DNA from: Siphonodentalium dalli | Lineage: Eukaryota; Mollusca; Scaphopoda; Gadilida; Siphonodentaliidae | Direction of reading: 5' to 3' | DNA: 64,000 nt | NCBI GenBank assembly: GCA_032622095.1 | Contig: CP136065.1 | Location: 98,525,343 to 98,589,342 of the forward strand | Part shown: one piece after another, positions 1 through 12,218 of the stretch | How positions within the stretch are numbered: the first letter of the stretch is position 1 | Layout: the number at the start of each line of letters is the position of its first letter | Notes under the pieces: model-generated | What the model was told of the DNA's origin: nothing | What the model saw: the letters and a program-made list of their open reading frames with translations, nothing else | Databases searched by the model: none | Position numbers and translations under genes: made by a program

Positions 1-1110
1 ATACGTTTTCTCATAAATTGTATATTCAAATAGCATCACAAAACATGATTATTACAGTCATGGAATATAAGTAGTGGCCCACCTTGTCAATTGTCATTCT
101 GTTTATCGCGATTAATCCGTTCCACCAATAATGAAGTATTTATTTATTTACAACTGCGTATACGTCAGACGTTATACTATGCTACATGGACATCATAAAG
201 ACATTAGTTCGCATAAATAAAAGATGACAATTGGGTTTTACATATTGAGATGTATCAATCAATCTAGTGGGTTGGACTAAGATCTCGAGGATACCTGGTT
301 ATCATATCTCCATGAAGATACAGATGTTTCAAAGAAATTTCCAGGTGCTCCTCTGTTCATGGTGTTATATATATTGGCTAAATATTCTCAGTTTCAACGA
401 AATGTTACTGCGCGTTCTTATCAGCTACATTTGCCAGACACAGAGCGAGATTTTGAGTTGTTTATGTCAGTCGATGAGTCTGTTCTAAACCCCTTGTCAG
501 ATGTCAGTATTGGGAGGATCCTGAAAAGTCATGTGCTACACTAACTGCATTTTATTGTATATCAGAAGAAACTATATATGACTGCACACTGTGACCACTA
601 TTATTGAACAGGCCTTCCACATATCCTGACAAATTGTAACTTTTTTTGTGGAAACTGTATTGAATGGAACAGACTCAATTTTGTTATAATATATATGCAA
701 TCCTCTGACGGTTCGAGGTCTCTCAGTTTGCACGAATATATGCATCTCTTCAATAGAATGATAAATATACGTTTAATGCTTCTTCTATGTATCTCTTTTT
801 GCTAGCTCATTGTGTGAATGTCCTGATTGCCATCCCCATATAAATATGACAATTAAGAAGATATAATTGTTCAAGTGACTTATAAGTGGGTTACCATTTG
901 TAGGGATTGTGAAATGTGAACGCCCAAATCTCCTTAAAATGGTATGGAGATGGCCTGTGTGACTATATATAACTTATATGTGGATATCGGCGAATAGCAA
1001 TCTTATCTATGATAGTGCATATCCGCTCGCCATCCGTGGCGCAAACTACACCAAATGTGATTTAATTCATGGTATATCATTAGATAAAAACATGTATGAA
1101 TTTGTTGGAA
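1..1110. other. AT-rich stretch with no recognised gene
   Basis: Short open frames occur here (for example 267-488 on the plus strand), but none shows a recognisable domain, codon bias or splice structure. I see no repeat family or RNA gene. It is most likely intergenic or intronic sequence. Confidence 0.5.
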
Positions 1111-1179
1111 ATTAGTGCCAAACATATTTGTATCAACTTTTGTCTCTTCGATTGTACCGCGTGAAGTTATATATAGAAC

Positions 1180-2440
1180 AGACAGACAGAAAGACAGACA
1201 GACAGCACAATTTGATTTATTGTATCATTTGAGAAGAACGTGTCTGAATTTGATGGTAATTGGTACTAAAAATATTTTGTATCAGTTTTTGGTGACCCTC
1301 CCGTCACTATTTCGGACTCAAGCTACACACACAAAGACTCATTATAGATTAGAGATGCATATATATGAAACTGGTGAAAATTGGCGAGTATACAAATTCG
1401 TATCATATTGAAGGTCCCCATATCTCTCACCCATAGGGCACCAATTGTTGTGTCTAAACCACACGATAAGATTCCTCGTATCACGGAGAAGAATATGTAT
1501 CAATCTGGTGGAAATCGGAACTAAACATATAGATATAATGTCCCTCGCATCTCTATACACCACTGACTCGAATGGCCCCACTTGTGACATCCTTAAACCA
1601 CACAATTACACTCCTGATATCATGGAGATGATTGTTTATAAGTTTGGTGATAATCGGCGACTTAACAATATTTTTTTTTATCAAATTTAGTGCCAATCCC
1701 TCCCTCCCCATCTCTCACATAAACAGCACCACTATGGCGTCTTTAAATCACACGATCAGATTCCTCGTATCATGGATAAGAACGTGTATCAATTTGGTGG
1801 AAATTGGCGCCAAAAAAATTGTGCATCAATTCTGGTGCCCCTGTCCCATTCAATACACCCCTGACTCGAATGAGGCCACACTTGACAGATATAAGCCACA
1901 CCATTAGATTCATCATACCAAGGGGATGCTTTTGTATAAGTGTGGTGGCAATCGGCGACTAAACCAATTATTATCAAATTTAGTGCCCACCCCCTCCCAA
2001 TCTCTTATCCAAACGACAACAATTTGGTGGAAATCGGCGCAAAAATTAGTTTTATCAATTTTGGTGCCCCTCTCCCCTTAGGTGCAAATCTGACTCGAAC
2101 GACGCCAGTTTTGAAATATTTAAACCACACAGTTGGATTCTTCATATCATGGGGATGATTATATGTAAGTTTCGTGGCAATCGGCGACAGAAAAAATTCT
2201 GCCCCTCCCCCCTTCCGGGCACCCTGACGCGAACGGCGTGACTTTTGCCATATTTAAAACACACCATTAGAGTCCTCAGATTATGGGGATGATTATATAT
2301 ATGTTTCGTGGCAATCGCCGACAAATGTTTTTTCTGACCCTCCCCCTTTTCTGCCCCTGACAACAACGGCGTCACTTTAGAAAATTTTAACCCCGACCAT
2401 TATCTTTCTCGTAAAAAGTTACTCCTAGTAGACCCATTTG
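1180..2440. repeat. Degenerate ~145-bp tandem repeat array
   Basis: The phrase 'TTGGTGGAAATCGGCG' or a close variant recurs near 1510, 1643, 1795, 1943, 2024, 2168 and 2308, mostly 130-150 bp apart. It alternates with an 'AAACCACACNATNAGATTCNTC' type phrase and with 'CCCCTCCC' tracts. Copies are well diverged, so the array is old. Short open frames across it repeat the same degenerate words and should not be read as genes. A (GACA)n tract sits at each side (about 1183-1204 and 2480-2505). Confidence 0.7.
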
Positions 2441-2478
2441 GCATCATCTAGATGGTCCCCTGTGAATTTCTATAGAAC

Positions 2479-2505
2479 ACAGACAGACAGACAGACAGAC
2501 AGACA
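2479..2505. repeat. (GACA)n / (CAGA)n microsatellite
   Basis: A run of CAGA repeats ends the degenerate array and abuts the decayed Harbinger transposase. A shorter similar run lies at about 1183-1204. Such tails are common at the ends of repeats in marine invertebrates. Confidence 0.8.
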
Positions 2506-3475
2506 TTCGCAAATATAGATATAGATTTAATCGAGTGTTGAATTTAACAAGCGCACAATAACTATTACGCAATAAGACTCCACTGAAAAGGGAGCGCACC
2601 CTCATCAAATAAAAAGTCACTGAGTTCCTCTGAACAGTTCTTGAATCACCAAGATCTTCAGTTGCAGTCGACTGTGCATTAGGCTCAGCATATTGTAGAT
2701 ATTCGCTCTGTGAAACACCGAAATCCGCATCCCTCCCGAGGAAAATGTGAAGAGAAATATACGCACGGACAACCCGATTCACGTTGTTAGTCTCCAATTG
2801 TATGGGCCCTAGAAGTATTCTAATTATAACCAACAAAACACCGAATGCACACTCGACGGTCTTACGTGACCGGAAGTCGGTAATTGAACACTTTCTTATC
2901 AACAATGGCTGTTCGATGGGGATACGGCTTCATTAGGTGATTGATGAATGCGAAAGCATCATCAACAAGGACATACGGTACGGTACGTTCAGTGTTCTGT
3001 TAGGACCGGTAATTGGACTAGAATCGGGGAAGTTCTGCTGTATATCACACATTCCACTGTCCTTGAAAATGCCACCATCAGCACTCTATGGTGATTCCAG
3101 ATAATCACAATTAAATTTTCACTTCGCGTCAACAGCCATCAGAACAATGCACTCGTAGTCCTTATAGTTACGATGATCTCATGCACTGTGAGATGGTCTC
3201 CGTATTTCAATGTGCTTCTCATCGATTGCACCCAAACAATGAGGAAACTGCCACAGTGTGTCAAATTTATCTGCGTGTAGCAACCACTCTTGATTGTTGT
3301 CTGGCATTATCAATAAATCGCATTGTAGAGTATCGTAAATAGCATCACAAACTTCTGGAATAATCGCACCAATGGTTGATTAGCGATTATGGGAGTGTGA
3401 AATGTAGACTTGCATACGTCTCCCCTGTAGCCAGTCAAAAAGGTTTCGTAAAACAAAAACCTGGAACCCCGAATA
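2505..3475 (-). pseudogene. Decayed PIF/Harbinger (HARBI1-like) transposase
   Basis: Read on the minus strand this is a broken DDE transposase of the PIF/Harbinger superfamily (HARBI1 nuclease, DDE_Tnp_4 type). The segment at about 3370-3190 reads 'IIPEVCDAIYDTL' and then 'LWQFPHCLGAIDEKHIEI', the block with the first catalytic Asp (GAID). Near 3090-3040 'SADGGIFKDSGM' holds the second Asp region, near 2985-2950 'VLVDDAFAF' follows, and about 2905-2740 reads 'SRKTVECAFGVL' with the catalytic Glu and then 'GPIQLETNNVNRVV'. An in-frame stop just before 'STIGAIIPEVC' and at least two frame changes between the GAID and VECAFG blocks show that it is dead. The family is normally about 350 residues, so most of the catalytic domain is represented. 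I see no partner Myb-like gene. Confidence 0.85.
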
Positions 3476-3939
3476 CATCTTTAAGAGGTGCAGCTCCAAT
3501 GATGTTTTACTTCTAATGTTACTAATACATAAAACAAGTAGCTGGACGGATGCAACAATAACATGTTTCCCATCAATCTAGAATTCAGAATGAGTGAATG
3601 ATCAAGGACTTTCATCGATAAATTCACTCAAATTTTGTATATATTCTGTATTGAGTGAAGTTTGTCACCAAACGTACACTATGTGTAATTGTCTTAAGGC
3701 ATTTGGAATTTCTTTTTGAAATTTGGTGGATGACTGATGTGACACATGCTTCAAGAATCGGCAATCAGTTGGGAATTGCAATTCCACTTCTATAGTTTTA
3801 TGGCATGAGCAATCGTTAACATTTAATTATTTTTTTTCAGGTACCAACAAATTGAACTTTTTGACGAGGGATTTGTCATAATTCGAGATCATGAGATGAA
3901 ACTTATTTTCTTCCCAATAAATCCCATAATGATTTTAAT

Positions 3940-3942
3940 TTA
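3940..3942. repeat. TTA target-site duplication, left
   Basis: TTA immediately precedes the inverted-repeat start GGTGACGTTTACACATAGCC. The matching TTA is at 5476-5478. A 3-bp TWA duplication is typical of PIF/Harbinger insertions. Confidence 0.55.
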
Positions 3943-5475
3943 GGTGACGTTTACACATAGCCGGTGAAGCCGTTACCCGGCGAACCCGTTAGCCGGCGAA
4001 GGTTGGACAGAGTGTTTACACATCGCCGGCGAAGATACGCAAATATTCATGTGTCTCCTTCACTTGTTAATAGTTTTCGTTTTAGTTCTCACTGAACTGA
4101 AATATGATATTGCTGTACACCTGTAAACATCTAGCCGCTTCCTGTTAGAGATATGGTTGGGCAGTATAGTGAAATGAAACTTTTTAGAAATGGAAATGCT
4201 GAAATTATTAATATCCAACTCAAACTTTCAGGTATTGCTATTGGTAATTTTATAGATATTTAAAAAACATTGTTAACGGTTTGTTTGGATTCATATACAG
4301 CCTGTGAAGTGAGTGTCGCACCAAAAGCATGGCCATTGTCAGTTTTGAGATCTTTTCGTCGCATACATCTACAAATTGGTGTCTAATCATTCGGATTGGA
4401 TTTTATATTATATATATAAGTTTCAACATCGCGAATCAAATGTGACACATTTTCCGTTTGCACATTATACAATAAAATATGTTTTTCATTTTACTCGGGC
4501 GTTCACCATGTCCATGTATATAGGGCCGTGGCGATGGGGTGTCTCATCCCAACTTTAATCAAAATATTCAAAAGCTGGAAATTTCATACCTGACACGGCA
4601 ATAGTTGGACATTTGACACCAGCAATATGTTGAAATTGTTCTCGTAGTTTTATTTTCAACAATTTGTTATTGGTGATTTCTTTAGGCAACATTTGCTTAT
4701 TTTTTTACCAAATTGTTGGACTGAAATGACCATCAGTTGGAAATGATCCAACCTTATTAGAGGTGCGTCAAGTTTGGAAAATGTCCAACAATTGGAAATA
4801 TTAAGGCTGAATGCTAGGGTTTTGCAATTTTCAGGGTTCAGATTAAAAAAAATTCTCACACCTGCCATAACCACGGTCGGTCGATAAATTCCAAAGATGA
4901 ACAGTCCCACACTCAGATTTAGATTATTGAACTAATTGTCCATTAAGTTTGAATCCATAGAAACGTGCCATCCCATTTCCTCCATATATATATATGGACA
5001 TACATGTACATGAATTAATTCCCTCGAATGCGCAACAAATGTACCATGCACATGCAGAGTACGTGTACCATCATCGGTTAGTATTTATAATAATAGCTTA
5101 TAACCAAGGTGCGTGACCACCGACCTGACAGCTGATTAGAGACAATCACACTGGCACACTGACCAATATATACACAGGTGAAAAGCGGGCTGGTCTATCA
5201 GCGATTACACAATAATATTGTTCGAGTTAATTGTTGAAAGGAAATCACACATGACGGCATGACCCCAGATAAACATCTAACTTAACCGCAGAGCGAATTA
5301 GAATCCATACGACAATCAGGTGCTTGTACTAAATCATTTTATCCAAAAGTTGAAAACCGTATAGCTGAGTATCCGGATAGCCGTAATTCTTATCCGGCGA
5401 AGTATAAACACTCTATTGTTATCGCTGCCGGCTAAAGCGAATGCGATCTTCGCCGGGTAATGTATAAACACCCCC
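3943..5475. mobile_element. Non-autonomous PIF/Harbinger-like element (1533 bp)
   Basis: The left end starts GGTGACGTTTACACATAGCC and the right end, read in reverse complement, starts GGGGGTGTTTATACATTACC. Both continue into CCGGCGAA-type words, so these are imperfect terminal inverted repeats with further subterminal copies of 'GCCGGCGAAG' (about 3960-4035 and 5390-5460). TTA flanks both ends. The interior has no transposase. It holds a stretch rich in the dispersed 'TTGGAAATTTC' words (4565-4805). The decayed Harbinger transposase 470 bp to the left may come from a related autonomous element, but this is inference. Confidence 0.6.
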
Positions 5476-5635
5476 TTAGAAAGACAACCGCCCTTAAATA
5501 ATTGACCATGTTTGAGAATAATCATGTCGTGGTTGCTAATCAATGAAATATTATGGGTTCATAACGCAATCCAAACTGACCACAATATCATCTTCCATGA
5601 CCGGAGCTTCCTGGTATTTTGCGACAACCTTGTGT

Positions 5636-5669
5636 CAATGCATTATCTTATAGATAAGATAATGCATTG
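5636..5669. repeat. Perfect 16-bp-arm palindrome
   Basis: CAATGCATTATCTTAT (5636-5651), two unpaired bases, then its exact reverse complement (5654-5669). A third partial copy of the arm follows near 5701-5716. The outer word AATGCATTGGC recurs in the palindromes at 9820-10036 and inside the giant element. Confidence 0.8.
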
Positions 5670-5716
5670 GCCTAACAATATTTACCTTGACCTATAAGTC
5701 ATTGCATTATCTTATA

Positions 5717-7300
5717 CTAGGGGATTCGTGTGCATGAACAAATGATCATTTCTCTTGTCACTGCATATTCTACTTTATAGAACTGTATTTTACCCCCGCC
5801 CCAACATATATAGGCCTAAGCATGCACATATGGAACGCAACAAAAACAACTTTATATTACTTTATTACTATACTAACTGAAACAGACTCTGTCGCCCCTT
5901 TGTGTGCTATATATAGTGGTTTGTTGCCCTTTTTGTGCGCTTCCCGCATATTTTGAACTTTAACAGGCTCTCTTCGAGAGCCTTTATTAAGCGGCTGAGG
6001 GACCTGCGTCCCCATTGTGGCGCCCTGTGGCCCCTGTGTGCACTACCACTACTACAGCGGCCTCTGCTGAAGTGTGTGAGTCGATTTAACCAGAGACGTG
6101 ACGACATCGTAGTTGGGTGACTGACCCCCTCCCCAAACAAAAACAAAAGATTTGGTAAATTGTTTTGATAGTTCGATTTTCCAATTGGTATTTTGGTGTG
6201 GAATGTTGTTTTCTGACAAAAAGTTTAACTACTTTCTATAACATCGTCGGACTGATATATCCATTAGCTGGACAATTTCCAACTATAGGCTGTAATAGGT
6301 TGGACATTGTCAACGGTTGGAAATCTTGTCGTAGCAGTTGGAAAATTCCTAGCCAAGGAGGGAGATGCAAATGAGAGTTCCAGAAGTTGGGAATTTTGAC
6401 CTGGTTCAAAGATGCAGTCGGAAATTCCAAGTTAGACATTCTCGACTGTTTCAATGTTTCTCAACCTGGCAACGCCAAGTTACCCTGCCAACTAGAATAT
6501 ATATTCAACCCACTTTCACGTTAGGTATTTTAACGTGATGATACAAACACGTCTGTATCTTGTTATGAGTGTCATAATAATAGTACATTGTTAGTGGTGG
6601 TAGTACTGTACATGGTAGTTACATAATGAATGTCAGCATGTGTGGTTGCTCCAATACTTAAAACGTATGATCATATTATAACTACCATAATAGTGATTTA
6701 ACCCTGTCTATACTAAAGTATCATTGATGAGTAGTAAATTATCCCACAGGAAATATGTAGATAATAAGTTCAAAAAACGACCTTAACTTTTTATCTGAAC
6801 ATTTCCCTCAATTAATAGAGCTCCATCTGCACTTATGTATTTTTCTTTTGTTTGTATAACCTTAACATTCCTCCAAATGAATACTAGATCATTCCAGTCT
6901 ATACTATTTAACTAATTGGGAAAATCCAATTAATGTAAAAAGGATGAAGTCAGATGAAAACCCGCCAACAGAAGCGGTCCATTTTATGCATTTATTCCAT
7001 TTCGTTTCGATGTTTTAGAGGGACAACAAATTGTTTTTAAATAACAAATATATATTCCGTGGTATTTGTAGGTCCAGTTATATGTCATATTTGCTTTTCG
7101 ACTTTTTTCAACTATATGAAACAGGAAAGTGTCAATGACGTTGTAGCTCAACTTGGGAAGGAGTTTATATTTTGCCGAACAATGAATAGAATGACAAGGA
7201 AGGAAAGCCAAAACCTTTCAGTAAATGTCTTGTATTGTGTTGATGAAATTATTTTCATTACATATATTTCATCGAAAACTGTAGGCTACAGTGTGTGCAT
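5717..7300. other. No recognised gene; part dispersed repeat
   Basis: About 6165-6460 belongs to a dispersed family with repeated 'GTTGGAAATT' and 'GGTTGGACATT' words, also seen near 4565-4805, 19,290-19,560, 28,860-29,260 and 29,870-29,930. The GC-rich 5940-6120 section and the remainder show small open frames without recognisable domains. Confidence 0.5.
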
Positions 7301-7309
7301 ATGGATTTG

Positions 7310-9165
7310 AATTTGATATCCAAGCTGACTGCTGGCAGCCATGTATTATAACGAATTTCGGAAATAATCGATGGCTCGAATATAGAGGTCACTCTGAAGA
7401 TCCATATGCTGATTGATGACGACTGGGTGAGGGATGTGGTCTGTATGGTGTGCAAAATGATTTAGTCAGGCAAAGAGTAATTTCCAAGATGGCAGCTGGC
7501 AGCCATTTTTTCTACGAATTTCGGAAATAATCGTGGCGCCCATCTAGAATTCTCCATGAAGATCCATATACAGTTTGGTGATGATCGGATGAGGGATGTG
7601 GTGTGATAAGGATTTAGTCATGCAAAGAATAAAATCCAAGATGGCTGCCGGCAGCCATGTTTTTCATTGAAATTGTTCAAATGCAATGGCTCCCATCTAG
7701 AGGTTAACCTAAGCACGCATGCAACTTCTCCAATAATTTCGGGCTGCGGGCTGAGCCGATGGATTCAAATTTGAAAAAAGTTCGACCTCTCCCATCTTGA
7801 AGTCACCCTGAAGATCAATATGAAGTTTGGTTATTATCGTATGAGAGATGTGACATGTAGGATGTGCCAAAAGATTTAGTCATACAAAGAGTAAATTCCA
7901 AGATGGCTGTTCGCGGCCATGTTTTTGTTTTGTTTTGTTTTTTACAAATTTTGGTCAAAACAGGAAGCTCCCATCTAGAAGTGACCCCGAAGATCCATAT
8001 GAAGTTTGGTGATCGGATGATGAATGTAGGTGCGCCAAAGAATTTAGTCATACAAAGAGTAAATTCCAAGATGGACGTTGGCGGTCATGTTTTTCAACGA
8101 ATTTCCATCAAAATTGGAGGCTCCCATCTATATGTCACTCCGAAGATCCGTATAAAGTTTGGTGATGATCGGATGAGGGCTGGGGGCTGTATGGAGCGCC
8201 AAAGGATTTAGTCATACAAAGAGTAAATTCCAAGATGGCCACTGGCGGCCATGTTTTTTAAAGAATTTCGGTCAAAATAGCAGGCTCCCATCTGGAGGTC
8301 ATCCCGAAGATCTATAATTAGGTTTGGTGATCATTATTTAGATGAGGGGATGTGGTATGTATGGTATACCAAAGGATTTAGTCATGCAAAGATGGCTGCC
8401 GGCTGCCATATTTTTCATCGAAAGATGTTCAAATTTGATAGCTCCCATCTAGAGGTGATTCCAAACATGCCTGTAAATTATCAAAATCAGTTCTACAGTA
8501 AATGCGGGCTGCGGGCTGTGTCGATGGATTCAAATTTGAAATCCAAGATGGCTGCTGGCGGCCATGTTTTTTAGCAAATTTCAGTCAGAGGCATCCATCT
8601 AGATGTCAACCCGAAGATCCATATGAAGTTGGGTGACGATCGGATGAGAGATGTGGCCTCTTTGGTGTGCCGAAGGATTTATACAAAGAGTAAATTCCAA
8701 GATGCCGATGTCGGCCAAATGTTTTTCATCAAATTTCTGTCAAAATAGGAGGCTCCCGTCTAGAGGTGACCCCGAAGATCCGGATGAAGTTTGGTGATGA
8801 TCGGATGAGGGATGTGGTCCGGATGGTGTGCCAAATGATTTAGTTACACAAAGATTAAAATCCAAGATGGCTACCAGCGGCCAATCGTTAAAATTTGCTC
8901 CCATCTGCAGGTGATCACAATCGTGTCTGCAAAATTAAAAAGATGTTGCGGCCATAAATAGGAGGTATAGGCTGTAGGGTGTGCCGATGGATTCAAATTT
9001 GAAATCCAGATTACTTCTGGCGGACATGTTTTTCATCGAAATTCGGAAAAATTCGACAGTTCCCATCTATAAGTCACCCTGAAGATACATATTAAGTTTG
9101 GTGACGATAGGATGGGGTTGCGGCCTGTAGGGCGTGCCGAAGGACATTTTTGACGCACGGGCGGA
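7310..9165. repeat. Degenerate ~165-bp tandem repeat array
   Basis: The phrase 'AATTCCAAGATGGCNGC' recurs about nine times (near 7480, 7631, 7896, 8067, 8230, 8388, 8540, 8694, 8862), separated by 150-260 bp. Each is followed by 'GGCTCCCATCTAGAGGT', 'CCGAAGATCCATATGAAGTT' and 'GATCGGATGAGGGATGTGG'. The 115-residue open frame at 7864-8211 is simply two repeat units read through and is not a gene. The array ends in 'GGACGCACACACACGGACAA', a tail type common in invertebrate repeats. Confidence 0.8.
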
Positions 9166-9666
9166 CGCACACACACGGACAACGGTCGCCAACCCATGGC
9201 AATACCTCAAACTTTACTTTATGACATGCACATCACACAACAGAAACATATCCCGGATAATGATACTCCTGATAGATTTTGAAAAAGCGTTTGACTCTAT
9301 CTCATGGCAATTTATGAATCAAGTTTTAGAATTTTTTTATTTGGAAACTCAATTAAACGATGGGTCAATACATTTTATTTTAACTGTACTGCTACTGTTA
9401 CAACATACGGATATCTTTCAGAAAACTTCAAATTAGGAAGAGGATGTCGTCAAGGAGACCCATTATCCCGGACATTTTTCTTATATGTGCAGAAATACTA
9501 GGCATACTAATAAGAAGTAGTAAAACAATTAGAGGTATTCAGATCGGAGAAACCGAATTTAAAATTTCCATGTATGCGGATAATACAAGCAACATATTAT
9601 ACGGCAGCAAATATAGCCTTACACAGTCCCTATTACAGCTGAAGGAATTTTGAGCAATGTCTGGTC

Positions 9667-9670
9667 TTAA
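9667..9670. repeat. TTAA target-site duplication, left
   Basis: TTAA precedes CCCTTTACCCAACA, and the matching TTAA is at 10063-10066. TTAA duplications are typical of piggyBac-type and Kolobok-type insertions. Confidence 0.7.
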
Positions 9671-9819
9671 CCCTTTACCCAACAAACCGGCCAAAACCGG
9701 CCAAATAAAGCTTCAACAGCCTAAAATATCTTGGGTCTGTCTCAGTAAAACCAAACAAATATGGATATCATTGGAACCGGCTCATTGACCACATTGTGAT
9801 GGTTATAGTTATGCCCTCT

Positions 9820-9888
9820 GCCAATGCATTCTCTTATATATGCGAGTCGACCATAGGTCGCCTCGCATATATAAGAGAATGCATTGGC
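9820..9888. repeat. 69-bp palindrome A in the miniature element
   Basis: A 33-nt arm beginning GCCAATGCATTCTCTTATAT, a 3-nt loop (ATA, 9853-9855) and the complementary arm 9856-9888 with one mismatch near the loop. It would form a very stable hairpin as DNA or RNA. Confidence 0.9.
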
Positions 9889-9967
9889 CTAAAAAAAATC
9901 TTTTTTTAACACTTTTTACCATTTGTTCTTACATTCTTTAACAATTTTATAATTTTTAATGTGTTAA

Positions 9968-10036
9968 GCCTATGCATTCTCTTATATATGCGAGGCGACC
10001 TATGGTCGACTCGCATATATAAGAGAATGCATTGGC
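9968..10036. repeat. 69-bp palindrome B, inverted copy of A
   Basis: Arms 9968-10000 and 10004-10036 with a TAT loop. The sequence is essentially the reverse complement of palindrome A, so A and B together make a larger inverted structure separated by about 80 bp of AT-rich DNA. Confidence 0.9.
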
Positions 10037-11650
10037 ACAGGGCCCTTCTGTTGGGTAAAGGGTTAATATAAATAAGGATAAATGCAGAGTATGCAGAGTA
10101 GTATGGATCGGGTCCGAACGGAATAACGAAACTCCGCATAGAAATATAGAGAATATTATGTCACAAACGATTTTGAAATGCTAGGAATAAAATTCCATAC
10201 GAACCTAAGCATTATTCCATTTCTGAATTATGCTGATAAATTAAAAAGTACGAAAAATTAGATAGATTCCTGATCAAAGAAACCTGACTCTAAATGGCGG
10301 ACTGACGATAGTAAAATCGATCATATTACCAAAAATAATCACCTATTAATGGCTCTTCCAAACCCAGATCAAGCTATAATGAAATAGATCACTAAAATGT
10401 GTTATAATTTCATATGGAATTCAAAAATTGATCGCATAAAAAGTGATATATTGTGCAACCAATATAAATTCGGTGGACATAAAATGATAGACATACAAGC
10501 CTTTAATATTTCCTTAAAGATTACCTGGGTGAGACGATTACTCATGATCAAAACAAGCTGGCAAACTGTATTTAACGAACACGTTTCGAAAGACACACTA
10601 TTATGGCTATACGATTATAAATATATTAATGGTCTGAACAATGGCATAACAAACCCATTCTGGAAAGATGTGTTGGGAGCATGGACTAAATTCAAAAAAG
10701 CTCTTTATAAAACTGTAATACTGAACTTTACCTTTCGCAGTGTATATGGAATAAAGATGATATAATGCTTAATGTAAAAAAAATCAACTTCAAAAGTTGG
10801 AAATCAAAAGGAATATTATTTATTAAAGACCTGATCAAAGAAAACGGCGAATTCCATATACCTTTAACCCTTCAAGATAAGTATGGAATAACAACGGATT
10901 TCGTGACTATGCTAACGATACAAAAAAACAAGTTAAGAAACACATAACCTTTCCAATTCAAGAAAATACATTTTTTGAAAGACCTAGTATACCTAACGAA
11001 TTTAGAATTCTTCTTAAATATCGAAAAGGAGGAAAAGATGATTATAACATACTCACCAGTCATCTAGAAATAACTACAAAACCAATTTCAAAATGGGAGA
11101 CAGAATTACAAATAACACACGATAACCCCTTAAAATGGTAACATATATTTGTTATTCCGATTTATACCAACACAGACAGCAATTTAAGATGGCTCCAATA
11201 CAGGATATTACAGAGAATAATAAGTACGAACACATATCTTGAAAATATACGCATACGTTCAAACGGGCTATTTCGTAGATGTAATCAATATGATGAGACA
11301 ATAAAGCATATTTTCTGGGAGTGTTCGAAAGTCAAAGAATTCCTGAAAAAACTTGAATCCTTGTATTCACAAAAGTCAATAAATATAAGATTTTCAGCAG
11401 ATACGTTTATTTTAGGTTCTATGGGAAAAGAGAACAAGATGCTAAACTACTTAAACCTACTTACAAAAAAATATATATACAGTAATAAATTTACAGAAAC
11501 AGAACTGTATCTGGAAGCATTTCTAGCACTTGTAAAAAATCAATATGAAGCAGAGAGAGTCTCCGCAATACTAAATTTTAAAAAAGACGTATTTGAGGCA
11601 GAATGTAAAATAATTCAAATCGCATTGTATCCGAAAACAGCTAAATAGCC

Positions 11651-12200
11651 GCATAAGATTACCACTGCTCATGTGTTGTTGCTTCATTTCACATTTAAAT
11701 AAACACGTGGCGATGCCCGACAACACACTACTGGATTCCTGGCTACTGTCCTGTATTACCAGAGATCAACTATACATAAGGAAAAAATCAGTTTATGTGC
11801 CTGAAAGATAGTGAGATGTATGACAGCATCTATTATACTCGACTATAGCTGTGCTATTACAGTTGTCGAAACAATCGATTCCGTATATGAATATGTATTA
11901 CGCTTGCGTAGCTATATGTGTATATGCATGTACATATGTGTGTATGTATGTTTGTGTATATGCACGTATAATAACATGTGTATGATTGTGTATATTTGTA
12001 TACTGTTATACGACCACACTCATAGTCCTTAATTATCTATATACAGGAATGCGGGTAAAGTGACAATACATACGTGACAATATCAAATAAGCAGCGAATA
12101 TTCTACATCAATATAAATAAATGAAGATGAACTGCTATATCGATGGATACTGGCGCCCCTGAGGACAAATTGTTTAGTTTACATTCATCCAAGTCACTAC
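11651..12200. other. No gene; TG/TA-rich low-complexity tract
   Basis: About 11,890-12,010 is alternating purine-pyrimidine sequence made of GTATATG, CATATG and TGTATG words. The 73-residue open frame over it is low complexity. The rest shows nothing recognisable. Confidence 0.6.
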
Positions 12201-12218
12201 TGAAAGGGTTAACGAATT

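Larger units (their letters stand above)
9671..10062. mobile_element. piggyBac-like miniature element (392 bp) with twin palindromes
   Basis: The ends are perfect 14-bp inverted repeats, CCCTTTACCCAACA and its complement, flanked by TTAA. The element splits the LINE pseudogene, which resumes on the far side, so the insertion boundary is confirmed by an interrupted reading. Inside are two 69-bp palindromes that are near reverse complements of each other. It has no open frame of note and must have been moved in trans. Assignment to piggyBac rests only on TTAA and the CCC start; Kolobok is the alternative. Confidence 0.75.
9180..11650 (+). pseudogene. Truncated, frameshifted LINE reverse-transcriptase ORF2
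   Basis: Fragments in all three plus frames read as a LINE ORF2 of L1/Tx1-like type. 'ILLIDFEKAFDSISW' (about 9260-9305) is the first catalytic block of reverse transcriptase. 'LGRGCRQGDPLS' (about 9435-9470) and 'ISMYADNTSNIL' (about 9567-9600) follow. The catalytic pair is YADN here instead of YADD. After a nested insertion (9671-10062) the coding similarity resumes with 'VVWIGSERNNETPHRN' (about 10,108-10,145), then 'MCYNFIWNSKIDRIK' (10,397) and, in a further frame, 'CNQYDETIKHIFWECSKVKEF', the C-terminal Cys-His motif of such LINEs, at about 11,285-11,340. The final open frame, 11361-11648, ends the protein. The endonuclease domain is missing, so the copy is 5'-truncated. The exact clade is uncertain. 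Confidence 0.85.

Noticed and set aside
2444-2510. C-terminal 'CLSVCLCSIEIHRG' extension of the Harbinger frame
   Set aside because: It is read from the (GACA)n microsatellite and the repeat tail and is not part of the transposase.
7864-8211. 115-codon open frame
   Set aside because: It is two units of the degenerate ~165-bp repeat read through.
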